5,257 nt of DNA from an uncultured Eubacteriales bacterium. GTDB lineage: Bacteria > Bacillota > Clostridia > Lachnospirales > Lachnospiraceae. A program made the position numbers and the translations under genes. Of the stretch, positions 1 to 5,257 are shown one piece after another. The notes beneath the pieces were generated by a model that was not told the DNA's origin, searched no databases, and saw only the letters and a program-made list of their open reading frames with translations. Numbering within the stretch: the first letter of the stretch is position 1; the number at the start of each line of letters is the position of its first letter. The stretch covers positions 1-5,257 of the forward strand of contig CACYBV010000018.1 of NCBI GenBank assembly GCA_902772745.1, given 5' to 3'.

Positions 1-102
1 AGCTGAGGGCTGCGATCACTCTGCAGACAGGCTTACAGGATGTCCCGGCCGCTTCTCTTTCCGGACACAGCACAGAATCTGAAAAATCCAGGAGGTATTG
101 CG
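1..102. other. Upstream flank of the MoaF-like gene; possible 3' end of another gene
   Basis: No gene can be confirmed here. Plus frame 2 is open from the left edge to a TGA at 80-82, so an upstream gene could end about 20 nt before the MoaF-like start, which would suit an operon. The roughly 26 residues it would encode are not recognisable. A small imperfect hairpin can be drawn between 41-48 and 61-67 (TGTCC(C)GG with CCGGACA), with no T-run after it. I see no convincing -35/-10 pair, so the promoter of the MoaF-like gene probably lies further left. Confidence 0.3.
90..96 (+). promoter_or_regulatory. Shine-Dalgarno fixing the start of the MoaF-like gene
   Basis: AGGAGGT lies 6 nt before the ATG at 103, an ideal match and spacing. 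The in-frame ATG at 40 has only a weak ACAGG directly in front of it with no proper spacer. The extra 21 residues it would add are not like the family. The start at 103 is therefore preferred. Confidence 0.85.
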
Positions 103-1881
103 ATGTTTTTTACCGTGTATCATCCGATGACTGCGGAGGCCGTCGAGCGGGCGGTTTCCGGGAAGAGGATTGCGGACGGCGGAGTCTGTACGCTGGAAGC
201 CGGACTCCGGTTTTCCCTCCGCCTTGGCGGCGATTTCGCGCCGGAAGCGCTTTCGTATGAAGTCCTTTCGGACGGACTGCTTCAGGTCCGGGAAAACGGA
301 AAGGAATACATTGTGCCCTATGCGGCAGCCGGACTCGGCCCGATCCTTTTCATTACACATCTCTCGGGCGGTTCTTCCCACGGTTATCATCTGATCTGGG
401 ACCGGCGCGACGATGCGGTAACGCTGTTTGAAAGCTGGTTCGGGATCACGGTTCCGGTCGGCCTCGATTTTTCCGGGAAGAATCCGCCGATCGGGTATCG
501 TGACATTCCGCGGGAAGTGCAGCGGGAGTTCTGGTTCGGCTATGCGGACACCGGATCGGGAGATCCGCCTTCGCATCTTCACGAAACCACGAACCGCATG
601 GAAGGCAAAGGCCTGCACTGGAAATACGGCGACGGCTTTGAAATGCTTTCTTTCCATCCGAGCGTCGTCGCGTCGACGGTGGTGGAACTTTCGCAGGATC
701 TTGGGGGCATCACGATGTCCAACCCCTCCGATTATATACGCATCGACGACCGCTATTTCATCTACACCCGCTGCGAGTGCGAATTCTCCGGGAAAATGTG
801 GATCGAGCTGCTGGACTATTTTGACTATAAAGCGATCGGTCTGGAGCTTGGATTTGACGAAGAAGACAGGTTTATTTACCGCCTGCACAGTGCGGATTTT
901 GACGTGACGGGCAATGCCGCGCATATGGAATCGATCACGGACAACGGAACCGAGCGCCCAAGGATGCATTTCAGGGGTCCTGTAAAAGGCGCGCGCTACG
1001 CCTACCGGCCGATGGATATCGACATCCCGATGACAAAAGAGGAGGCTTACGCTCACGCCCGTGAAAAGCAGCGGATCCTGCAGGGACCGGTGGACGGAAA
1101 CGGCTGCGCCTATCATACGCTGCCGTTTACGGAAGCCCTCACCGGCCGCCATTTCACTGTAGTCCCGGACCGGGAGACCTACACTGCGGCGCCCTGGAAC
1201 GGCAGGAACAAAGAAGAGACCGCCTGGGAATACGAGATCCTTTCGGATTCCGTGCTCCGTTTCCGCATCGGGAACGGCTCCTGGAATGAAGAGAAGTACG
1301 TCTGCTATGAGATCGACCCGGGCCTTTTCTTCATGGGCCATATGGTGACCGGCGCGGAGGATTTCGCGTGCGCCGCACAGGCGATTGATTTCCGGACGGG
1401 TCTTACGACGACAATCCGGACCGGCATCGGCAACTGGCGCTCCGAATGGGAAGTGGGCTCCGCGGTCGCTTTCGGAACCCTGAAATACCCCGGCGTGAAA
1501 CCGCCCTTTGCGAGGCGCCACCACTTTACGGATGAGCTTGTTGGGCATTGCTTTGCCTGGAATTACAGCGATCAGATGTACTCGATCCACCTCTACAGCG
1601 CGCCTGAAAGCTACAGCTGGACCATTTTCCGGCCGGACAACAGCGGCGGCGCGACCTGGTCCGCTCCGGGCTTCTACATCAAGCTCCGCCCGGATGTCTA
1701 CATCATCCAGTGGATTGAGGAAAAGTGCAACGGAAGTCTCGGCCTCCTCGCCATAAACCGCCGGATCCAGCATGACAGCGGCTTCTTCTACGGCGTCAAC
1801 AAAGAGGGACTCCGCCTCGAAACACCCGGCGCCTTCATGCGTGAGCTCGGGTACTTCGACATCCGGAAATACTTCCTGTAA
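103..1881 (+). CDS. Tandem (duplicated) MoaF-domain protein, 592 aa
   Basis: The protein holds two copies of a MoaF-like unit, each an N-type domain followed by a C-type domain. Unit 1 spans about residues 16-125 and 166-270; unit 2 spans about 345-460 and 474-585. The duplication is visible directly: YEVLSDGLLQV (52-62) matches YEILSDSVLRF (377-387), and GKGLHWKYGD (168-177) matches GHCFAWNYSD (481-490). An FG...PP...H..T linker precedes each C-type domain. Unit 2 is closer to ordinary MoaF, which is usually about 260 residues. There is no signal peptide or membrane segment, so it is probably cytoplasmic. MoaF-type domains are predicted beta-barrels of the calycin class, related in fold to phenolic acid decarboxylases. 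The biochemical role of MoaF is poorly established, and no molybdopterin gene is near. The gene converges on the esterase. The family call is firm; the function is unknown. Confidence 0.8.
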   Translation: MFFTVYHPMTAEAVERAVSGKRIADGGVCTLEAGLRFSLRLGGDFAPEALSYEVLSDGLLQVRENGKEYIVPYAAAGLGPILFITHLSGGSSHGYHLIWDRRDDAVTLFESWFGITVPVGLDFSGKNPPIGYRDIPREVQREFWFGYADTGSGDPPSHLHETTNRMEGKGLHWKYGDGFEMLSFHPSVVASTVVELSQDLGGITMSNPSDYIRIDDRYFIYTRCECEFSGKMWIELLDYFDYKAIGLELGFDEEDRFIYRLHSADFDVTGNAAHMESITDNGTERPRMHFRGPVKGARYAYRPMDIDIPMTKEEAYAHAREKQRILQGPVDGNGCAYHTLPFTEALTGRHFTVVPDRETYTAAPWNGRNKEETAWEYEILSDSVLRFRIGNGSWNEEKYVCYEIDPGLFFMGHMVTGAEDFACAAQAIDFRTGLTTTIRTGIGNWRSEWEVGSAVAFGTLKYPGVKPPFARRHHFTDELVGHCFAWNYSDQMYSIHLYSAPESYSWTIFRPDNSGGATWSAPGFYIKLRPDVYIIQWIEEKCNGSLGLLAINRRIQHDSGFFYGVNKEGLRLETPGAFMRELGYFDIRKYFL

Positions 1882-1907
1882 GCGCAGTTTCATCACCTGT
1901 ATCAGAA

Positions 1908-1947
1908 ATCCCCGCCCGGAGACGCTGCAGCGTTTCCTGGCGGGGAT
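1908..1947. terminator. Probable bidirectional hairpin terminator between convergent genes
   Basis: ATCCCCGCC (1908-1916) pairs perfectly with GGCGGGGAT (1939-1947). After a C/T mismatch the stem continues with GGA/TCC, a G-T wobble and ACGC/GCGT, closing on the loop TGCA. The result is a long, GC-rich near-continuous hairpin 27 nt past the MoaF-like stop and 30 nt past the esterase stop. Neither side has a strong T-run (ATTGT on plus, TTTCT on minus). It may therefore act as a weak intrinsic terminator in both directions or as a 3'-end stabilising structure. Confidence 0.7.
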
Positions 1948-1976
1948 ATTGTAAGAGAGCAGGGAAAAGGCCAGAC

Positions 1977-3548
1977 TTATTTCGCGGAGGCCTTTGCAAA
2001 GAGCGCAGCCATTTTCTCGGCGAAAGAGGGGTCGAGCTGCTTTTTCAGCCTGATGAGTTCGGTGTCGAAACCGATCCTCGTGCGGCTGTCTTCGCAGAAG
2101 ACCATGGTTGCGGGGGTTTCGGGGGTGAATGCGTGCCAGTCGGAGAGGCCGGGATGGTTCGGGTTTCCGGTGTGCGCAAATGCAGCCCAGGCGCCGGCCA
2201 TCTCATTCTCAAGCTTTTCGACGCCTTCCTGCTGGCAGACCATGATGCGGGATGCGGTGTGGAAAGCGTAGGGAAGTTCCGAACAGTGGAAGGCCGTGGT
2301 GCCGTTGTCGTAGTTTTTGAATTCCTGCGCGAAAACATAGGAATAGATCGGCGCGCTGCCAGGGAATGCGGCGCGTTTCTCTATGTGGTCGAGAGAACCG
2401 TAACGGACCTCGGCATCGAGAAGAAGGAGGTCGAAAAGGCTCTTTTCGGGATAGGCCTTTTCAAAAAGTTCGGCAAGCCTGTCCGCGTTTTCGCCGTATC
2501 GTTCCGTGATCCGCGCGAGGATTTCTTCCCGGGAGAGCTCATATTTTCGGACGTGATCCGGGTGGCGCTCGAATTCGGAGAAGCAGGATCCGACCATCGT
2601 CGGAACCCGGAGGGCGTGTTCATAGAAGCCGTCGAGTCGGGCGTAGCCCTGATAGTAGCCGTTTGCAAGAGGCGCCCAGCCGTCGACCGCGAGCCCCTCA
2701 GCGCGGAGGCCGGGAACAACCGCATTGTAGGCGCGGACGAGGTCGACATAATCGACAGCCTCGAGCTGTTCGATATTTTCAGGGGCGATATTCAGCACCT
2801 TCAGCATTTCACCGACGAGAATTTTACTGACTTCCGGGGTTGGACGAGCGCGGCGTTCATGGATGCCGCTGTGGACGATGGCCTTATGAAAAAGACCGTC
2901 GGCTGAGGGACACTGCAGGAGGGAACAGACCTTCCCGCCGCCGCCGGACTGTCCGAAAATCGTAACGTTATCCGGGTCTCCGCCGAAGTACGCAATGTTG
3001 TCGTGAATCCACTGCAGAGCCATCACAAGGTCCGCGAGACCGGCGTTCCCGGAGTTTTCATACTGCGGGCCGTAAGCCGAGACGTCGAGGAATCCGAGAA
3101 TGTTCAGCCGGTGGTTGAGGCTCATCATGACGACATCGCCGAAACCGCACATCTGATCGCCGTCCGCGCACATAAGCTCGATCGCGGAGCAGTCCGCAAA
3201 GCCGCCGCCGTGGATCCAGAGCATAACCGGTTTTTTTGCCGAGCTGTCGATGGAGGCGGTCCAGATATTCAGGTACTGGCAGTCCTCGTTTTTGGGCCAG
3301 TAGCGGTGGTCGAGAGAGGCCGAACCATCCCGCGCATCCTCTTTCATTGTCGGGCAGTTGAAGCCCCAGGACAGCGCGTTTTTGACGCCTTCCCACGCGG
3401 GTACGGGCTCCGGCTGGTGAAAGCGTTTTGCGTTCGCGTATTTAATTCCTTTGAAGGTGAAAACGCCGTCGTACACATAGCCCCGGATCCGGCCTTTCGG
3501 TGTCGCAACGACCGGGTAATCGGGAGTGGAAATAAACTGTTTCGCCAT
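1977..3548 (-). CDS. Type-B carboxylesterase (alpha/beta hydrolase), 523 aa
   Basis: It is predicted to hydrolyse carboxylic esters; the substrate cannot be read from sequence. Family landmarks appear in order: FKGIKYA (32-38), NEDCQYLNIWTA (87-98), the oxyanion-hole HGGGF (113-117), NHRLNILGF (145-153), the nucleophile elbow FGQSGGGGK with Ser201, the probable acid Glu325 (SEFE), and His421 in FHCSELPYAF. FAHTGNPN (457-464) is the usual C-terminal landmark. The length of about 520 residues is normal. There is no signal peptide or lipobox, so the enzyme should be cytoplasmic. The ATG at 3548 has AAAGGA (3562-3557 on minus) 8 nt upstream and a good promoter. The gene is divergent from the arabinofuranosidase unit and convergent with the MoaF-like gene. 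Next to GH51, a role in deacylating imported plant oligosaccharides is plausible but inferred. The elbow has Gly in place of the usual Ala after the serine. Confidence 0.93.
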   Translation of the reverse strand: MAKQFISTPDYPVVATPKGRIRGYVYDGVFTFKGIKYANAKRFHQPEPVPAWEGVKNALSWGFNCPTMKEDARDGSASLDHRYWPKNEDCQYLNIWTASIDSSAKKPVMLWIHGGGFADCSAIELMCADGDQMCGFGDVVMMSLNHRLNILGFLDVSAYGPQYENSGNAGLADLVMALQWIHDNIAYFGGDPDNVTIFGQSGGGGKVCSLLQCPSADGLFHKAIVHSGIHERRARPTPEVSKILVGEMLKVLNIAPENIEQLEAVDYVDLVRAYNAVVPGLRAEGLAVDGWAPLANGYYQGYARLDGFYEHALRVPTMVGSCFSEFERHPDHVRKYELSREEILARITERYGENADRLAELFEKAYPEKSLFDLLLLDAEVRYGSLDHIEKRAAFPGSAPIYSYVFAQEFKNYDNGTTAFHCSELPYAFHTASRIMVCQQEGVEKLENEMAGAWAAFAHTGNPNHPGLSDWHAFTPETPATMVFCEDSRTRIGFDTELIRLKKQLDPSFAEKMAALFAKASAK

Positions 3549-3590
3549 GGTCTGATTCCTTTCTTCACGTGATGCTTTTTTATTATCTCC

Positions 3591-3619
3591 ATCATACCTG
3601 AGGCGGAGCGGTTTTTCAA
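3591..3619 (-). promoter_or_regulatory. Sigma-A-type promoter of the carboxylesterase
   Basis: On the minus strand TTGAAA (3619-3614) and TATGAT (3596-3591) are separated by exactly 17 nt, with 5/6 matches to consensus in each box. Transcription would start near 3584, giving a leader of about 36 nt that carries the AAAGGA ribosome binding site. An 8-bp palindrome TCACGTGA (3565-3572) lies in that leader. Confidence 0.75.
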
Positions 3620-3635
3620 GCGGAATTGGCCGCTT
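3618..3635. promoter_or_regulatory. Inverted repeat between divergent promoters, candidate operator
   Basis: AAGCGG (3618-3623) and CCGCTT (3630-3635) form a perfect 6-bp inverted repeat around a 6-nt centre. It touches the -35 box of the esterase promoter and ends 7 bp before the -35 box of the rightward promoter, so a bound regulator could control both directions. On the plus strand it is followed by TTTCTT and resembles a weak terminator, but no gene reads into it from that side. The regulator is unknown and none is encoded in the window. Confidence 0.4.
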
Positions 3636-3642
3636 TTTCTTA

Positions 3643-3672
3643 TGGACGAAAGCACCCTGTTTGTGCTATACT
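3643..3672 (+). promoter_or_regulatory. Extended -10 promoter for the small membrane protein/GH51 unit
   Basis: TATACT (3667-3672) is preceded by TGC, an extended -10 element. TGGACG (3643-3648) is a 4/6 match to the -35 consensus at 18-nt spacing. The expected transcription start is near 3679, about 44 nt before the ATG at 3723. Because this promoter lies inside the longer reading frame that opens at 3642, it argues against that upstream start. Confidence 0.65.
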
Positions 3673-3684
3673 CACAAAAAAGGT

Positions 3685-3696
3685 ACCGCGAGCGGT
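3685..3696. repeat. 12-bp inverted repeat in the leader of the small membrane protein
   Basis: ACCGC (3685-3689) and GCGGT (3692-3696) are perfect inverted arms around GA. The repeat lies a few bases past the predicted transcription start. It could be an operator half of a regulatory pair with the repeat at 3618-3635, although the arms differ. It may also be chance in GC-rich DNA. Confidence 0.3.
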
Positions 3697-3722
3697 CAGC
3701 CGGGCGGGAAAGGAAGCGGATC

Positions 3723-3920
3723 ATGGGAAAGAAAGCGCAGAAAAAAACACAGGGCATCGGCCTGTTTGAGAAAGCAAAAATCATCAATCATTCCGTGGAC
3801 AACGGGAAGGAAGCCTGGAAGCTCGTAAGAAAGTTTGTGATTCCGGCGGCCGTCGTCGGCTTCGCGGTGCTGGCCTATGCGGCCTTTGACATTGACGTTT
3901 CCGGACAGGCCAGAAAGTAA
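3723..3920 (+). CDS. Small single-pass membrane protein, 65 aa, unknown function
   Basis: I do not recognise this protein. The N-terminus is rich in lysine (MGKKAQKKTQ), and residues about 12-37 look helical and charged. A hydrophobic stretch from about 39 to 56 (VIPAAVVGFAVLAYAAFD) is long enough for one membrane helix, and a short tail ends in GQARK. Positive charge at the front suggests the N-terminus faces the cytoplasm. The ATG at 3723 is preferred because AAGGA (3710-3714) sits 8 nt upstream and the promoter at 3643-3672 lies inside the alternative longer frame from 3642. It is followed after 66 nt by the GH51 gene on the same strand, so the two are probably co-transcribed. Good translation signals support it as a real gene despite its size. 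A role as a membrane anchor or accessory cannot be read from sequence. Confidence 0.65.
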   Translation: MGKKAQKKTQGIGLFEKAKIINHSVDNGKEAWKLVRKFVIPAAVVGFAVLAYAAFDIDVSGQARK

Positions 3921-3933
3921 GGGAAAAACTGAC

Positions 3934-3959
3934 GGGAGGGCTGCCCTCTTAATCAGCCC
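3934..3959 (+). other. Two overlapping hairpins in the leader before the GH51 gene
   Basis: GAGGG (3936-3940) can pair with CCCTC (3944-3948) around a 3-nt loop, extendable by two G-T wobbles. Alternatively GGGCTG (3938-3943) pairs with CAGCCC (3954-3959) around a 10-nt loop. The two share bases 3938-3943 and exclude each other. The first ends in a short TCTT and could act as a weak terminator. Neither covers the ribosome binding site. Confidence 0.3.
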
Positions 3960-3986
3960 GCAGCAAGGAAAAGGAGAAGAGCATTT

Positions 3987-5257
3987 ATGAAAGCAGTTAT
4001 TAGAGCAGGAAAAGACCAGGTGATTTCGGAAGTTCCGGAGCGGATTTTCGGATCTTTCATTGAGCATCTCGGACGTGCGGTTTACGGCGGAATCTACGAG
4101 CCGGGCCATGAGACCGCGGACGATCAGGGCTTCCGGAAAGACGTCATGCAGATGATCCGGGAGCTTCAGGTCCCGATCGTGCGTTACCCGGGCGGAAACT
4201 TCGTCTCCGGTTACAACTGGGAGGACGGAACCGGCCCCAAGGAAAAACGCCCGAGGAAAATGGAGCTTGCGTGGATGTCCGTCGAGACGAACGAAGTCGG
4301 CATCGACGAGTTCCAGGAGTGGGCGAAGCGCGCCGGGACCGAAGTCATGATGGCCGTAAACCTCGGGACGCGCGGACCGGACGAGGCAAGGAATCTCGTC
4401 GAATACTGCAACAGCACGACGGATACGTATTACGCGAACAAGCGCCGCGAAAACGGCTTCGAAGAACCCTTCAACATCAAAGTCTGGTGTCTCGGGAACG
4501 AAATGGACGGCCCCTGGCAGATCGGTCACAAGACAGCGGAAGAGTACGCCAGGATCGCCTGCGAAACCGCAAAGGTCATGAAATGGGTCGATCCCTCGAT
4601 CGAACTTGTCGCAAGCGGCTCCAGCAATGTCAATATGCCGACCTGGGGCTCCTGGGAGCGCACGGTGCTCCGGGAGTGCTACAATCATATCGATTACCTG
4701 TCGCTGCACAATTACTACGGGAACCGAGACAACGATACGCCGGCCTACCTCGGACAGTCTCTCGACATGGACCGCTTCATCAGGGTGACCGCCGGGATCT
4801 GCGACGAAATCAAAGCGGAGCTCGGATCGGACAAGACCCTGAATCTTTCCTTCGACGAATGGAACGTCTGGTTCCACTCGAATGAAGCGGACAAGGAAGT
4901 CCCGAAGTGGCAGGTCGCGCCGCCGCTTCTCGAGGACGCTTACAACCTTGAAGACGCGCTTGTTGTAGGCTGCCTTCTGATTACGCTTCTCAAAAACTGC
5001 GACCGCGTGAAGATGGCCTGTCTGGCGCAGCTTGTCAACGTCATCGCACCGATCATGACCGAAACATCAGGTAAAGCCTGGCCGCAGACGATTTTCTTCC
5101 CCTACCTTGACGCCTCCGTCAATGGGCGCGGAAAGGCGCTCAGGACCGATGTGGAATGCGGAACCTACGCGGCGGGCGATAAGGATGCGATCCCCTATGT
5201 CGAGAGCATCCTGATCGAAAATGACGACGATACGCTGACGCTGTTCGCGGTGAACCG
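3987..5257 (+). CDS. GH51 alpha-L-arabinofuranosidase, N-terminal 423 aa (cut by window end)
   Basis: It is predicted to remove terminal alpha-L-arabinofuranosyl groups from arabinoxylan- or arabinan-derived oligosaccharides by a retaining mechanism. The (beta/alpha)8 barrel spans about residues 15-385, followed by the start of the C-terminal beta-sandwich. Motifs include IFGSFIEHLGRAVYGGIYEP (20-39), RYPGGNFVSGYNWEDG (66-81), WCLGNEMDGPW (167-177) with Glu172 as acid/base, SLHNYYGN (239-246), and LSFDEWNVW (287-295) with Glu291 as nucleophile. The two glutamates are 119 residues apart, as in the Geobacillus AbfA enzyme (Glu175 and Glu294). No signal peptide is seen, so it is cytoplasmic and acts on imported oligosaccharides. 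The ATG at 3987 is supported by AAGGAG (3971-3976), 10 nt upstream. The frame stays open to the edge; family members are near 500 residues, so roughly 75-80 are missing. It lies 66 nt after the small membrane protein gene. Confidence 0.95.
   Translation, partial: MKAVIRAGKDQVISEVPERIFGSFIEHLGRAVYGGIYEPGHETADDQGFRKDVMQMIRELQVPIVRYPGGNFVSGYNWEDGTGPKEKRPRKMELAWMSVETNEVGIDEFQEWAKRAGTEVMMAVNLGTRGPDEARNLVEYCNSTTDTYYANKRRENGFEEPFNIKVWCLGNEMDGPWQIGHKTAEEYARIACETAKVMKWVDPSIELVASGSSNVNMPTWGSWERTVLRECYNHIDYLSLHNYYGNRDNDTPAYLGQSLDMDRFIRVTAGICDEIKAELGSDKTLNLSFDEWNVWFHSNEADKEVPKWQVAPPLLEDAYNLEDALVVGCLLITLLKNCDRVKMACLAQLVNVIAPIMTETSGKAWPQTIFFPYLDASVNGRGKALRTDVECGTYAAGDKDAIPYVESILIENDDDTLTLFAVN

Noticed and set aside
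40..102. N-terminal extension of the MoaF-like protein to the ATG at 40.
   Set aside because: The AGGAGGT at 90-96 sits at ideal spacing from the ATG at 103, and the extra residues look unlike the family.
16..1896. Long antisense open frame (626 codons, minus strand) covering the whole MoaF-like gene.
   Set aside because: It mirrors the plus-strand gene. Its translation is Arg-rich and low in recognisable motifs, whereas the plus strand has clear MoaF-family sequence and an ideal ribosome binding site. It is a by-product of GC-rich codon use.
2133..2906. Plus-strand open frame (257 codons) inside the esterase.
   Set aside because: It lies opposite a carboxylesterase with a complete set of motifs and has no recognisable features of its own.
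3418..3431. A cre-like catabolite-repression site, TGAAAGCGTTTTGC, inside the 5' part of the esterase.
   Set aside because: It matches the Bacillus-type cre consensus except at the final CA. However, it encodes the family-typical Lys-Arg-Phe stretch and lies well inside the gene, so chance is the simpler explanation.
3642..3722. N-terminal extension of the small membrane protein to the ATG at 3642.
   Set aside because: The extension contains the probable promoter (3643-3672) and has no ribosome binding site before its ATG. The ATG at 3723 has one.
3886..3920. Perfect -35 box TTGACA (3886-3891), possible separate promoter for the GH51 gene.
   Set aside because: No acceptable -10 box occurs at 16-19 nt spacing; the best are CAGAAA and AAGTAA. 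The hexamer is also explained by codons for Phe-Asp-Ile in the small protein.
3696..4877. Antisense open frame (393 codons, minus strand) over the GH51 and small membrane protein genes.
   Set aside because: It is a shadow of a GH51 gene with intact catalytic motifs. The translated minus-strand product shows no family features.

Overview
The window looks like a chromosomal carbohydrate/ester-catabolism locus from an anaerobic, moderately GC-rich Bacillota species, most likely a gut or rumen Clostridia/Lachnospiraceae-type organism. This rests on strong AGGAGG-type ribosome binding sites, sigma-A-like promoters, and the flavour of the esterase and arabinofuranosidase. It is a judgement by eye, not the result of a search. 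No RNA genes, CRISPR arrays, insertion sequences or phage genes were seen.

Layout. (1) 103-1881, plus strand: a 592-residue protein made of two tandem MoaF-like units, each with an N-type and a C-type calycin/lipocalin-like domain. (2) 1882-1976: a short convergent gap holding a 40-nt near-perfect hairpin, probably a shared bidirectional terminator. (3) 1977-3548, minus strand: a type-B carboxylesterase of the alpha/beta-hydrolase fold with its Ser-Glu-His triad intact. (4) 3549-3722: a divergent intergenic region with a clear promoter for the esterase (TTGAAA-17-TATGAT, minus) and another for the rightward genes (TGGACG-18-TGCTATACT, plus). An 18-bp inverted repeat between them is a plausible operator. 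(5) 3723-3920, plus: a 65-residue single-pass membrane protein of unknown function. (6) 3987 to beyond the right edge, plus: a GH51 alpha-L-arabinofuranosidase, cut by the window end after 423 codons, with both catalytic glutamates present.

How they may work together. GH51 enzymes release arabinose from oligosaccharides derived from arabinoxylan or arabinan. A cytoplasmic carboxylesterase beside it could remove acyl or hydroxycinnamoyl groups from imported oligosaccharides. The MoaF name comes from a molybdenum-cofactor-associated gene, but nothing else here relates to molybdopterin. The duplicated MoaF protein is therefore the least understood component, and a link to small-molecule or aromatic ester metabolism is inference only. 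The small membrane protein and the arabinofuranosidase probably share one transcript.
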